DNA of 64,000 nucleotides from NCBI RefSeq assembly GCF_014836935.1, contig NZ_JACSPW010000016.1:25644-89643 (forward strand). Reading direction: 5' to 3'. Position 1 is the stretch's first letter; every line of letters begins with the position of its first letter. A program made the translations under genes and the position numbers. Below the pieces are notes generated by a model. The model saw only the letters and a program-made list of their open reading frames with translations, ran no database searches and was not told the DNA's origin. The DNA comes from Solibacillus merdavium. GTDB taxonomy: Bacteria > Bacillota > Bacilli > Bacillales_A > Planococcaceae. Of the stretch, positions 17,771 through 26,848 are shown piece after piece.

Positions 17771-19297
17771 ATGCAGATGAACTACCAACAGTTTGAAAAT
17801 GAAATTGAACAATTTGCATTTGAGGAACTAAAATGCTTCTATACAGGTGAAACTCCTGTCCTTTTTGAATATTTCGATACGCCGAAAAGCGGTGTTGAAT
17901 TTGAAATTATTCAGACAGAAGAAAGTTATGTGATTCGTGGAAATACAAGCCGATCCTTATTGTATGGAGTGTATAAACTAATCGAAAAAATAGAGGGCAT
18001 TGTATTTTTTGATTTATATCTACCTAAAAAAATTGTTGCTCAAGGGATTACGGGTACTTATGAAGGAAATCCGAAGTTTGCTCGTCGTGGAAATGTATTC
18101 GAAACAATTGATGATATTCCGTTTCTCAAAAGTATGCTGGATGTGGGAACTAAAAATGGTCTGAATGAGGCATTCTTTACATTTTTCCTATGGGATGAGG
18201 TTAAGGAAGTGCTATTGCCGGAAATAAGAAAACGCGGAATTGATGTTACGTTAGGCGGGCACAGTTTACGCTATCTAGTAGCTAAGGCGAATGGTGCGAC
18301 TGTTTCAGGAAAGTCAGCGGCAGATGGAGCGGTAAATGATTTAATCGGTGAGGAAACTGAATTTACAGCAGCAAATGCGATTAAAAACCACGACTTTCTA
18401 CAAGATGAAAAAGCACAGCAGGCAGTCATTCAAATCATTGTGTCTTATTGCAAGGCTGAGCCTGTTATTCGAAGAATTTCATTGTGGCCGGAAGATGTAG
18501 GCGCAAAAGGTGAAGATGCAAAACTATTTTTAACACAATATATTGCATTTACTGAAAAGCTTCAGGAAGCATTGGTGATGGCGAATTTACAGGTTGAGGT
18601 AGAGCATATTGTTTATAATGCTGGTCTGAGTTGGGAAATGCTTGAGCGCAAAGGACATCAAGTGAGTTCTGCAAATGTGCTATATGCGTATTGGGGACGG
18701 GACTATTCGCAAAACTTTACTTCACAGATAGATCAGCGTGCATGGGATAGTCTGCTGGACTGGCGGAGTGCAACAGACAAACAAGTAACGGTTTTTGAAT
18801 ATTACAGTGACCATTTTATGTTAAGTGAGCTATTTCCGTTATTATTCAACCGATTAGCAATGGACACAGAACGTTATAAGGAAATCGGCTGTAATGGGAT
18901 GGTTAATTTAGTCGTTCCATTGCATAAAGTAGCAAAGGCACAACCACATATGGAACATTACGATTACCAGCAGTATCAGCAATTGAATAATATCGTATTT
19001 GCACGCTCGCTATGGGAAGGGGTGGAAACGGTTTTCTATTTGATGTCGCCATCAATGCAGCAGCTTTCCGGGAAAATTGAAGGGCTCTTTGCACAAATTA
19101 GTCAGTATAATGCCACCTTCTTTCCTAATCGTGTCGTTGAGGCAAAAAATTCAAAGTGCAAATCCGAAGTTTTGGAATTACTGAATGCAATGGAGCAATT
19201 GCTGCAACAGGAACAAATTGAAGAACCGCTTCAGCAATATGTTGAAGCATTACAGCAAGTGGTGAATGCTACGAAGTTACGTTGGGAGGCTTTATAG
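17771..19297 (+). CDS. GH67-like (alpha-glucuronidase N-terminal-type) carbohydrate-active protein
   Basis: A 508-residue cytosolic protein (no signal peptide). The N-terminal 95 residues look like the accessory domain that precedes GH67/GH20-type barrels: RSLLYGVYKLIEKIEGIVFFD at about 57-77 is the characteristic block. A TIM-barrel-like region begins near RRGNVFETIDDIPFLKSMLDVGTKNGLNEAFFTFF (about 102-136). I cannot place catalytic acids with confidence, so it may be a glycosidase of an undescribed subfamily or a binding protein. Upstream AAAGGAA sits close to ATG 17771; ATG 17777 is an alternative start. It is followed directly by the FAD oxidoreductase gene (19298). Intracellular location suggests that it acts on an imported oligosaccharide. 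Confidence 0.6.
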   Translation: MQMNYQQFENEIEQFAFEELKCFYTGETPVLFEYFDTPKSGVEFEIIQTEESYVIRGNTSRSLLYGVYKLIEKIEGIVFFDLYLPKKIVAQGITGTYEGNPKFARRGNVFETIDDIPFLKSMLDVGTKNGLNEAFFTFFLWDEVKEVLLPEIRKRGIDVTLGGHSLRYLVAKANGATVSGKSAADGAVNDLIGEETEFTAANAIKNHDFLQDEKAQQAVIQIIVSYCKAEPVIRRISLWPEDVGAKGEDAKLFLTQYIAFTEKLQEALVMANLQVEVEHIVYNAGLSWEMLERKGHQVSSANVLYAYWGRDYSQNFTSQIDQRAWDSLLDWRSATDKQVTVFEYYSDHFMLSELFPLLFNRLAMDTERYKEIGCNGMVNLVVPLHKVAKAQPHMEHYDYQQYQQLNNIVFARSLWEGVETVFYLMSPSMQQLSGKIEGLFAQISQYNATFFPNRVVEAKNSKCKSEVLELLNAMEQLLQQEQIEEPLQQYVEALQQVVNATKLRWEAL

Positions 19298-20872
19298 ATG
19301 TGGGAATCGGTTTACTATTACCGTAAGAAAGAAAAGAGACAACAGCACTATAAGCAGGACGTGTTAATTTACGGAGCTACACCAGCAGGCATTACAGCGG
19401 CAATTACATTAAAAAAGAATGGCCATAGTGTGCGTATTGCCGAGTGCAGCCGCTTTATCGGAGGTATGACGACTAGTGGACTGGGAGCGACTGATTTAGG
19501 GGCAGAACAGGCGCTTGGTGGTTTAGCAAAGCAATTTTATGATGAGATAGCACAGCACTATGGAATGGAAAAATGCGTCCGTTTTGAACCACATGTGGCT
19601 GAGCGTATTTTTAAAACATGGCTACAAGAGCAGGAGATTAATGTTCAAACCGAACAATTTATTGAGTCGGCTGTATTGGAAAATCAAAGTATTCAGCAAG
19701 TCCGAATGACAGATGGAGCTACCTATGAAGCAAAGCAGTTTATTGATGCAAGCTATGAAGGGGATTTGTTGGCACACGCAGGTGTTGAATACATTGTCGG
19801 AAGAGAAGCAAGCACAGTGTATAAGGAGATTTACAATGGTGTTCAATTTGGTACACAACACCATAAATTTGAAAGTTTTATTGATCCATATATAGAAGAG
19901 GGGAATCCAGCAAGCGGGCTATTATCTGGTATTTCAGAAGAATATGTGACAGAGCATAACGGTGCAGGTGATCATCGTATTCAAGCCTATAATTTCCGAA
20001 TGTGTTTAACGAAGGAAGAAAAAGTACCTTTCCCTAAACCTCATGGATATGAGCGCGATTATTATGCTTTGCTGCTACGCTATATAAAGGCAGGACATTG
20101 GGATGCAATGAAGTTACATACACCTTTGATGAATGGAAAGACGGATTTAAACAACCACGGGGCATTTTCAACGGATTTTATCGGGATGAATTATGCATTC
20201 CCTGATGCGGATTATGAATCAAGGGAAGAAATATACCAGCAGCATGTTACGTATGTCGCAGGATTATTGTATTTCCTTGCCAATGATGAGGAGGTACCGT
20301 CCGTTATTCAAGAAGAAGTAAGGCAGTGGGGATTGGCGGCAGATGAATTCACCGATACAGACAACTGGCCGCGGCAACTTTATATTCGTGAAGCACGGCG
20401 AATGATAGGCGAATATGTAATGACTGAACACCATGCGCTACAGCGGGAAATTTGCGAACAACCGATTGCTGTCGCATCATTTCATATGGATTCACATAAT
20501 TGTCGTCGTGTTGTTGTCAATGGGCGAGTAATGAATGAAGGCGATATTCAAGTGCCGGTTAAACCATTTATGATTGATCTGCGGGCACTTTTGCCGAAAA
20601 AAGAGCACTGTACTAATTTAATTGTTCCTGTGTGCTTAAGTGCCTCTCATATTGCATATGGCTCCATCCGTATGGAACCAATCTTTATGATGCTCGGACA
20701 AGTAGCAGGTGCTGCAACAGCTTCGGCGATAGTGGAAAGTAAGGCTGTGCAGGACATTTCGTATGAACAATTAAAACAGCAGCTAATCGAGCAAGGGCAC
20801 GTTGTGGAATGGGACGAAAGCTATGTTGATGACCCGTTACGTCGAATGGAAGAAACATTTGGGGGGAAGTAA
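19298..20872 (+). CDS. FAD-dependent oxidoreductase (FAD_oxidored family)
   Basis: Flavoprotein of 524 residues. The FAD-binding segment DVLIYGATPAGITAAITLKKNGHSVRIAE lies at about 21-49, followed by FIGGMTTSGLGATDLG (53-68), a hallmark of this family, which occurs near polysaccharide-degradation genes. The C-terminal REARRMIGEYVMT and PVCLSASHIAYGSIRMEPIFMMLGQVAGAATA are also typical. The ATG at 19298 is used with TGGGAGG upstream. It is cotranscribed with the GH67-like gene before it and overlaps no other gene. It might oxidise the sugar to a keto form ahead of the Gfo/Idh enzymes, but this is inferred from context. Confidence 0.85.
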   Translation: MWESVYYYRKKEKRQQHYKQDVLIYGATPAGITAAITLKKNGHSVRIAECSRFIGGMTTSGLGATDLGAEQALGGLAKQFYDEIAQHYGMEKCVRFEPHVAERIFKTWLQEQEINVQTEQFIESAVLENQSIQQVRMTDGATYEAKQFIDASYEGDLLAHAGVEYIVGREASTVYKEIYNGVQFGTQHHKFESFIDPYIEEGNPASGLLSGISEEYVTEHNGAGDHRIQAYNFRMCLTKEEKVPFPKPHGYERDYYALLLRYIKAGHWDAMKLHTPLMNGKTDLNNHGAFSTDFIGMNYAFPDADYESREEIYQQHVTYVAGLLYFLANDEEVPSVIQEEVRQWGLAADEFTDTDNWPRQLYIREARRMIGEYVMTEHHALQREICEQPIAVASFHMDSHNCRRVVVNGRVMNEGDIQVPVKPFMIDLRALLPKKEHCTNLIVPVCLSASHIAYGSIRMEPIFMMLGQVAGAATASAIVESKAVQDISYEQLKQQLIEQGHVVEWDESYVDDPLRRMEETFGGK

Positions 20873-20873
20873 A

Positions 20874-21812
20874 ATGCTAAAGTCAGTAACAAAGGAATAT
20901 CACAAGGAAATCCTGGATTTATGGAATACGTGTTTACCTGATTTTAGGCTGACAGATCGCTTGCTTGAACAGAATACGTGGCAATCGCCATATGTTTTAC
21001 ACGAAGGAAGCGCACTAAAGGAAGTGGACGGTAAAGTTGTTGGTGTGGTCATTGCAAAAATGTGGCATGAAACACATGGTATTTCTTTAAATATGGAACA
21101 TGGCTGGATTCAAATGTTGCTTGTGCACCCGGATTACCGTCAGCAGGAAATTGGAACGGAGCTTTATAAATTTGCAGAACAGGCACTTTTGAAAAATGGT
21201 GTGAAAAAAATACAAATCGGTGGGGATTTAGGGCACTTATTATGTGGAGTCCCGCTTGCACATCAGGCAGGTGTGGCGTTTGCAGAAATGTTTGGCTTTA
21301 AACAAGTTGTTGAAAGTGTAGATTTCACAAAATCGATTACTGAACCACTATCCCTTCCAGAAAAAGACAATGTCGAATTTGTTCTATTAGAGAAGGATGA
21401 GCAACAGCAGTTATTGGAGTTTATGGAACAATCGTTTCCAGGGCGTTGGACATTTGAGGCATATGATTATTTTGCCCAAGGTGGTACCGGGAGAGATTAT
21501 GTCGTTGTGAAATGGGAAGGCAAGATTGTTGGCTTCTGTCGAATAAATGATGAACTCAGCGCCTGGAAAGGACCGAATTACAACTGGGCAGAGCAGTTTG
21601 ACCAATTAGGCGGTATTGGTCCATTAGGGGTAAATGAGGATTACAGAAAGTATGGATTAGGAAGAGCCGTAATCGAAGCAGCAGAATTTTATTTACAACA
21701 GCGCGGTAAAAAGACATTCTTTATTGACTGGACAGATTTAATCGCCTTTTATGAAAAACTAGGCTATACGGTTTGGAAAAACTACGGAATTTTTGTAAAG
21801 CAGGTGGACTGA
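20874..21812 (+). CDS. Double-domain GNAT acetyltransferase-like protein
   Basis: A 312-residue protein with two GNAT folds in tandem. The first carries VHPDYRQQEIGTELYKFAEQ at about 84-103 (acetyl-CoA loop RQQEIG, consensus RxxGxG weakened). The second carries LGVNEDYRKYGLGRAVIEAAE at about 248-268 (RKYGLG, intact) followed by FIDWTDLIAFYEKLGYTVW. The start ATG 20874 has GGGGGGAAG seven bases ahead; upstream in-frame starts fall inside the FAD gene and lack a site. One intact and one weakened acetyl-CoA site suggest that only one domain is catalytic. Position in the operon suggests acetylation of an amino sugar or enzyme, untested. Confidence 0.8.
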   Translation: MLKSVTKEYHKEILDLWNTCLPDFRLTDRLLEQNTWQSPYVLHEGSALKEVDGKVVGVVIAKMWHETHGISLNMEHGWIQMLLVHPDYRQQEIGTELYKFAEQALLKNGVKKIQIGGDLGHLLCGVPLAHQAGVAFAEMFGFKQVVESVDFTKSITEPLSLPEKDNVEFVLLEKDEQQQLLEFMEQSFPGRWTFEAYDYFAQGGTGRDYVVVKWEGKIVGFCRINDELSAWKGPNYNWAEQFDQLGGIGPLGVNEDYRKYGLGRAVIEAAEFYLQQRGKKTFFIDWTDLIAFYEKLGYTVWKNYGIFVKQVD

Positions 21813-22673
21813 ATGTGGATTTTAAGTGCTGATATCGGTGGAACAAAATTAGCACTTGCTTTATCGAAGCAAGAACAGCCGGAGCAATTAGTAAAACAAA
21901 TGGAAGTAAAGAGCCCCCAGCAATCTGAACCTTTATTTGATGCGATTATTTCAGGTTTTAATGAGCTTCTTGCAGGAGAAGATGGGCATATTGTAAAAGT
22001 TGCGGTTGGATTACCAGGTATATTGGATTTACATCAGGGACTTGTAGTACATCAGCAAAATTTACCTTGGCGTAACTTTCCGCTCGTTCAAAAACTTCAA
22101 GAGGTGTATCCACAAGCTCATATTATTATGGAAACGGACATGATGACTGCAGCTAACGGTGAATATAAAATCCGCCGTTTTGAAAAAGAAACATTTATTT
22201 ACGTAACAGTGAGTACAGGAATTGCCTGCTGTATGATACATGATGGACAATTTATGAGAGGTGCCGGAGTTCCAGGCGAAATCGGCTTTTCGCTATCAAG
22301 CTCGGGGGACTTTTTTGAAGATGTATGTGCTGGACCAGGATTATTAAAGATTTTACAGCACCATACTAAAGAAGAGAGGACATTGCCTGAGTTTTTTGCC
22401 CGTTATTACAAGCAGGATGAACTTATCGTGCCACTTATTCATGAATGGCAACGGGAAATTGCTCAAAAGATTCATAGTTTCATCCTTTTAGTAGATCCCC
22501 ATGTCATTGTACTCGGTGGTGGAATTATGAATCATCAACCGCAAATTGTGGAGGAAATTTCTCATTTGGTCGATCAGTATTTTAGTTTGCCATTTTTTGA
22601 ACATAAAAAAGGTCGAGTACAAGCGAGCTTAAATAAAGGCAATGCGGGTTTGATTGGTGCAGCATTGCTTTAA
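21813..22673 (+). CDS. ROK family sugar kinase-like protein
   Basis: Actin-fold sugar kinase or repressor family member, kinase-like because no DNA-binding helix-turn-helix precedes the fold. SADIGGTKLALAL (4-16) is the phosphate-1 ATP motif; LGGGIMNH (about 241-248) is the adenosine-side motif. ETDMMTAANGE (about 110-120) stands where the catalytic NDxN lies: the Asp is kept but the Asn is Thr. The usual EIGH and zinc cysteine cluster are missing (EIGFSLSSSG), so it is a diverged, zinc-free member. The ATG at 21813 follows the previous stop with no gap. It would phosphorylate the sugar released in this locus, presumably at the end of the pathway. Confidence 0.75.
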   Translation: MWILSADIGGTKLALALSKQEQPEQLVKQMEVKSPQQSEPLFDAIISGFNELLAGEDGHIVKVAVGLPGILDLHQGLVVHQQNLPWRNFPLVQKLQEVYPQAHIIMETDMMTAANGEYKIRRFEKETFIYVTVSTGIACCMIHDGQFMRGAGVPGEIGFSLSSSGDFFEDVCAGPGLLKILQHHTKEERTLPEFFARYYKQDELIVPLIHEWQREIAQKIHSFILLVDPHVIVLGGGIMNHQPQIVEEISHLVDQYFSLPFFEHKKGRVQASLNKGNAGLIGAALL

Positions 22674-22680
22674 ACTATAG

Positions 22681-22715
22681 AAGAAGCATTCAGAAAATCC
22701 GAATGCTTCTTTTTA
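22681..22715. terminator. Bidirectional terminator between ROK gene and msmX-like gene
   Basis: Stem GAAGCATTC (22683-22691) with GAATGCTTC (22701-22709), A/T-flanked on both sides, between convergent genes. It ends the sugar operon and can end the ATPase transcript. Confidence 0.85.
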
Positions 22716-22727
22716 TAGTTGTATTAC

Positions 22728-23810
22728 TTAACGAATACGGATTTCTGTCGCTGGATCGAAGAAGTGGGCCTTTGCCAAGTTGAAGTTAAGTGGAAGCTCC
22801 TGCCCCATAGCAACATCCGCATCCGCATGAATTTTACCGACAAATTGCTGATCGGCGATTGTTGCATAAACAATCATTTCCGCACCGGTTAATTCACTAA
22901 CTTGTACTTTAGTTGTTACAAGGGTACTTGAATCCTGTTTATTGCCATCGTTAATATCCTCTGGACGAATTCCTAGTATAATTTCGCGGTTTACATAGTT
23001 TTGATCTTTCAATATTTTCAGCTTTTCGTCCGGAATTCGGACTTTCTCATTAGCAATTTCGAAATAGTCACCTACTACATTACCACGGAGGAAATTCATA
23101 GCTGGAGAACCAATAAATCCACCGACAAATACGTTTTCAGGTGTATCATATACTTCACGTGGAATACCGATTTGCTGAATAATGCCATCCTTCATTACGA
23201 CAATACGTGAGGCCATAGTCATCGCTTCTGTTTGGTCATGGGTTACATAAATAGTTGTTGTGTTTAAACGATAGTGGAGCTTCGTAATTTCAGAACGCAT
23301 TTGGACACGAAGTTTTGCATCCAGGTTCGATAAAGGCTCATCCATTAAAAACAGCTTTGCATCACGAACAATTGCACGCCCTAATGCAACACGCTGACGT
23401 TGCCCTCCAGAAAGGGATTTTGGCTTTTTATCCAATAAGTCCGTTAACCCTAAAATGGCAGCAGCTTCACGTACTTTAACATCGATTTGCTCTTTTGAAA
23501 ATTTACGCAGCTTTAAGCCAAACGCCATATTGTCGTAAACATTCATATGGGGGTATAGCGCATAGTTTTGGAAAACCATTGCAATATCGCGGTCTTTCGG
23601 TTCTACTTCATTGACTCGTTTGCCGTCTATACGTAACTCACCATCTGATATCGATTCAAGACCAGCAACCATCCGCAATGTTGTAGATTTCCCGCATCCT
23701 GATGGACCGACAAGAACTAAAAATTCACCGGGTTCAACCTTTAAATGAAAATTTTCAACGGCTACATAGCCATCTGGATAACGTTTTACAAGATGATCAA
23801 AATCTAACAT
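22728..23810 (-). CDS. msmX: MsmX/UgpC-type sugar ABC transporter ATPase
   Basis: Cytosolic ATPase shared by carbohydrate importers. Walker A GPSGCGKST at about 37-45, signature LSGGQRQRVALGRAI at about 134-148, Walker B LFLMDEPLSNLDAKLR at about 154-169, H-loop YVTHDQTEA. C-terminal TOBE/OB-fold region from about 235 to the end. The 360 residues match MsmX-type multi-substrate ATPases, which energise CUT1 importers that have no ATPase gene of their own. The nearby importer at 6617-9738 lacks an ATPase, so this is its likely partner, though it may serve others too. It shares the same direction as the PucR-type regulator at 23886 and lies 75 bases downstream of it. Confidence 0.92.
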   Translation of the reverse strand: MLDFDHLVKRYPDGYVAVENFHLKVEPGEFLVLVGPSGCGKSTTLRMVAGLESISDGELRIDGKRVNEVEPKDRDIAMVFQNYALYPHMNVYDNMAFGLKLRKFSKEQIDVKVREAAAILGLTDLLDKKPKSLSGGQRQRVALGRAIVRDAKLFLMDEPLSNLDAKLRVQMRSEITKLHYRLNTTTIYVTHDQTEAMTMASRIVVMKDGIIQQIGIPREVYDTPENVFVGGFIGSPAMNFLRGNVVGDYFEIANEKVRIPDEKLKILKDQNYVNREIILGIRPEDINDGNKQDSSTLVTTKVQVSELTGAEMIVYATIADQQFVGKIHADADVAMGQELPLNFNLAKAHFFDPATEIRIR

Positions 23811-23885
23811 AAAAACCAGTCCCCCCTTTTTTCATATTATAAAAGATTAGAAGTGAACTGCCTTTGTGCAATGTGCTTAATATTT

Positions 23886-24737
23886 TCATGAATATTTCGT
23901 CAATTTTTGCAATTGGGCCGCTAAATAGGCTAATAGCAAGTCTTCATTGCGCCTTAAATCCAAAGCTGTCTCTTCTGAATAACGCTGTACTCGATATAAT
24001 AATGTATTGCGATGGATATGTAATTCTTTCGCGGCCGAGGACATGTTTCCATTATGGATGAATAATGTTGTAATGGTAGTGATCATCTCTTCATTTAAAT
24101 CAGTGAGCAATGTAAGTTTTAAGTACTGCTGTATCGGCGTGTTCAGATAAAGTGGCAGTAAGCTTTGAAAGCTTTCCGTAAATGTATAAATCGTTTGGTA
24201 TTGCAGATTTTGAATGGATTGGAATATTTTTTGTTCTGACTTAAAGGATGTATGGAGCATTTCAGTAACCGGAAGTATTTGCCCTATAAAAAGTTGTCCA
24301 TGCAAATAAAAATCATTTTCCAGTATTGCTAGAAATCCTTCTAGTTCTTCCAAAGAATAGTCTTTAAATAAAATAATCCAAAATGTATCAGAAGAAACTT
24401 CAAGTAAATAAGCATCGTGCATAAAGAACAGCTCAACCGCATCTCTTAATTGATGCGCATCTTTCTTTGCGTGATATTGTAAAATGCGAACGGAAGAATA
24501 GGGGGTCTCCTTAGGAACTATCCCTTGCGTCAATAAAAGTAGCCAAGGGTCAACTTGCTCAGTACATTCAGTGTAAAAATGTTTCAGGTATAGGGAATCT
24601 CGTACTGTTATTTCACTTTTAGCGATTTCATACCAACATGTATTAGTAGAATCATAAAAAATAGACGTTGCAAAATTTTGGCGTGTCGGATATATGTGAT
24701 GTATTTTTAGGGAAGGAAATAGTTGTGCAAGTTGCAT
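23886..24737 (-). CDS. PucR/CdaR-type transcriptional regulator
   Basis: A 283-residue DNA-binding protein whose C-terminal helix-turn-helix (ELHIHRNTLLYRVQRY, about 240-255) matches the HTH_30 domain of PucR and CdaR regulators; the tail that follows (RRNEDLLLAYLAAQL) is typical too. The N-terminal 200 residues are a poorly conserved, effector-type domain. ATG 24737 follows AAGGAGG. It lies directly upstream of the MsmX-type ATPase with a 75-base gap and no terminator, so it probably controls or is cotranscribed with that gene. The effector is unknown. Confidence 0.82.
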   Translation of the reverse strand: MQLAQLFPSLKIHHIYPTRQNFATSIFYDSTNTCWYEIAKSEITVRDSLYLKHFYTECTEQVDPWLLLLTQGIVPKETPYSSVRILQYHAKKDAHQLRDAVELFFMHDAYLLEVSSDTFWIILFKDYSLEELEGFLAILENDFYLHGQLFIGQILPVTEMLHTSFKSEQKIFQSIQNLQYQTIYTFTESFQSLLPLYLNTPIQQYLKLTLLTDLNEEMITTITTLFIHNGNMSSAAKELHIHRNTLLYRVQRYSEETALDLRRNEDLLLAYLAAQLQKLTKYS

Positions 24738-24770
24738 AGTAAAGCCTCCTTTTATACAAAATTAAGCATA

Positions 24771-24813
24771 GAAAAAGCGAATTTAGTAGAGAATATAACT
24801 AAATACGCTTTTA
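24771..24813 (-). terminator. Terminator of the ybjQ-type gene
   Basis: Long stem AAAAGCGAATTTAGT (24773-24787) with AACTAAATACGCTTTT (24797-24812), followed on the minus strand by a T run. Confidence 0.75.
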
Positions 24814-24836
24814 TTGTATCATTTTATTATCAATAA

Positions 24837-25151
24837 TTATCGAATTGTTACCGCTGTACCTGTAGCGACACACATCATCATGCCTTCACGCAGTGTTTCA
24901 AAGTCAAGATCTACAGCGATAATGGCATTTGCACCCATACTACGTGCACGATCAGTCATTTCCTGAATGGCAATTTTACGACCTTCCGCCAATTTATCTT
25001 CATATGAGGCACTTCGACCACCGACAATATCCGTAACAGATGCGAAAATATCCCGTACGATATTAGCTCCCATTATTGCTTCACCGGATACAATGCCATG
25101 ATACGTTTCGATTGATTTACCTTCAATCGTATTTGTTGTAACAACTAACAT
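24837..25151 (-). CDS. YbjQ/UPF0145 family protein (heavy-metal-binding-like)
   Basis: A 104-residue small protein of the YbjQ/UPF0145 family. The block GEAIMGANIVRDIFASVTDIVGGRSASYEDKL (about 23-54) and GANAIIAVDLDFETL (about 78-92) are typical. Proteins of this family form pentameric or larger rings and have been called heavy-metal-binding domains, though their function is not settled. Start ATG 25151 has AAAGGAG ahead. It is transcribed alone or with the regulator, since a terminator lies between it and that gene. Confidence 0.85.
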   Translation of the reverse strand: MLVVTTNTIEGKSIETYHGIVSGEAIMGANIVRDIFASVTDIVGGRSASYEDKLAEGRKIAIQEMTDRARSMGANAIIAVDLDFETLREGMMMCVATGTAVTIR

Positions 25152-25225
25152 AAAAGCACTCCTTTAATTGTAATGGTTACTTATACGAGGAAGAATCATA
25201 AAAGGTTTCGTTGATCGTAGAAAAT

Positions 25226-25260
25226 TAAAAACGGCATGCATCTTTCAAAATGCATACCGT
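25226..25260 (-). terminator. Terminator of putP
   Basis: Stem ACGGCATGCAT (25231-25241) with ATGCATACCGT (25250-25260), one wobble pair, followed on the minus strand by a T run. Confidence 0.85.
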
Positions 25261-25267
25261 TCTGCTA

Positions 25268-26755
25268 CTATTTGTGTTCTTCTTTTAAAATACGTTGAGT
25301 TTCATTGAATTCTTCTTCAATTTCTGAATTTGGCTTATAAGTTAGTAAACTTACAACAACTGCTACTACAAGACACGCAATAAATCCTGGAACGATTTCA
25401 TAGAGCATGCTCTTTAAGCTTTCTGTACGCCCCCAAACAAATACAACAGCCGCACCAGCAACCATACCAGCAAGTGCACCATAATTTGTAAGCCTGCGCC
25501 AGAATAATGAAAGTAAAATGATCGGACCGAATGCAGCACCGAAGCCTGCCCATGCAAATGAAACTAAGTCTAAAATTGTGCGTTCTGGATTCCATGCTAC
25601 AATTGCAGCAAAAATCGATACGAAAAGTACAGCAACACGTCCTAAAAATACGTAATGTTTATCTGTCGCAGTTTTGTTAAATAGAGCTTTATAAATATCC
25701 TCAATAAGTGCTGAAGAAGTTACGATCAGTTGCGAAGAAATTGTACTCATAACTGCTGCTAAAATTGCCGCAAGAACAATACCGGCAATGAACGGGTGGA
25801 ATAAAATTTGCCCTAATACGATAAATACCGTTTCAGCATCTTTTAATTCTGTACCTTGTTGCTGGAAGTAGGCAACACCGACTAATGCTGTTGCAAGCGC
25901 GCCTAGTAAACTGAAAATCATCCAGCCAATTCCGATACGTCGGGCGCTTTTCGTCTCTTTTACAGATGTAATCGCCATAAAGCGCACAATAATATGTGGC
26001 TGACCGAAATAACCAAGTCCCCAGGCAAGTGAAGAAATTATGGCCGCTGCCGTTGCAGTAGAAGGAAGAAGGCTCAACATCTCCGGGTCTACCGCTTTAA
26101 TTGATTCAATTGTTTCACCTAGACCACCTGTTAAGAAAATACCGAATGCAGGAACGGCGATTAATGTAATAACCATAATAATTCCTTGGATAACATCTGT
26201 ATAACTAACAGCTAAAAAACCGCCAAATAAAGTATAGGCAACTACTACAGCCGAGACGAAAATAAGTCCTGTATGATAATCCATTCCGAATGAACTTTCA
26301 AAAAACTTACCACCAGAAACCATCCCTGATGATACGTAAAATGTAAAGAATACTAAAATAATAATACCTGAAGCAATACGCAATAGTTTTGTATTATCAC
26401 GTAAACGATTATCAAGATAACTTGGTATTGTAATCGAATCCTTAGTTACTTGTGTATAAACACGTAAGCGAGGTGCTACGAGTAACCAGTTTAAATAAGC
26501 ACCGATTGTTAAACCGATAGCAATCCAGGCCTCTACTAATCCTGATAAATAAATTGCACCAGGTAGCCCCATTAATAGCCAGGCGGACATATCAGCCGCA
26601 CCAGCACTTAATGCAGTTACAGCCGCACCAAGTCCACGACCACCTAACATATAATCCGTTAAGTTGCTCGTTTTACGGAACGCATACCATCCAATTCCGA
26701 GCATGGCTACCATGTAAATAATAATGGCTAATAATTGATAACTGTAATCAGACAT
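25268..26755 (-). CDS. putP: Sodium/proline symporter
   Basis: Membrane transporter of the SSS family that takes up proline with sodium. The 495 residues contain about 13 helices. The N-terminal signature MSAWLLMGLPGAIYLSG (about 56-72), with the conserved Asp55 before it (AADM), forms the sodium site. WGLGYFGQPHIIVRFMAI (about 245-262) and ILAAVMSTISSQLIVTSSALIEDIYK (about 333-358) match PutP. The start at 26755 is preceded by AAAGGAGC. Transcribed like proline dehydrogenase (26849) and with a regulon-type operator 67-83 bases upstream. Expected to supply proline for the PutM/RocA pathway. An osmoprotective role is also possible, as for OpuE in Bacillus, but the neighbours point to catabolism. 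Confidence 0.93.
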   Translation of the reverse strand: MSDYSYQLLAIIIYMVAMLGIGWYAFRKTSNLTDYMLGGRGLGAAVTALSAGAADMSAWLLMGLPGAIYLSGLVEAWIAIGLTIGAYLNWLLVAPRLRVYTQVTKDSITIPSYLDNRLRDNTKLLRIASGIIILVFFTFYVSSGMVSGGKFFESSFGMDYHTGLIFVSAVVVAYTLFGGFLAVSYTDVIQGIIMVITLIAVPAFGIFLTGGLGETIESIKAVDPEMLSLLPSTATAAAIISSLAWGLGYFGQPHIIVRFMAITSVKETKSARRIGIGWMIFSLLGALATALVGVAYFQQQGTELKDAETVFIVLGQILFHPFIAGIVLAAILAAVMSTISSQLIVTSSALIEDIYKALFNKTATDKHYVFLGRVAVLFVSIFAAIVAWNPERTILDLVSFAWAGFGAAFGPIILLSLFWRRLTNYGALAGMVAGAAVVFVWGRTESLKSMLYEIVPGFIACLVVAVVVSLLTYKPNSEIEEEFNETQRILKEEHK

Positions 26756-26821
26756 AAAAGCAGCTCCTTTATAGATAAATTTTTAATAATTTCAGCATAC
26801 AACACTAGGAAATACCGTCAA

Positions 26822-26838
26822 TGCATTATAATTTGGCG
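26822..26838. promoter_or_regulatory. Copy of the proline-regulon motif upstream of putP
   Basis: TGCATTATAATTTGGCG matches 14 of 17 positions of the site at 28033. The right half is weaker than in the other copies. It lies 67 bases upstream of the putP start, between putP and the proline dehydrogenase gene. Confidence 0.45.
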
Positions 26839-26848
26839 TCTCCGCTAA

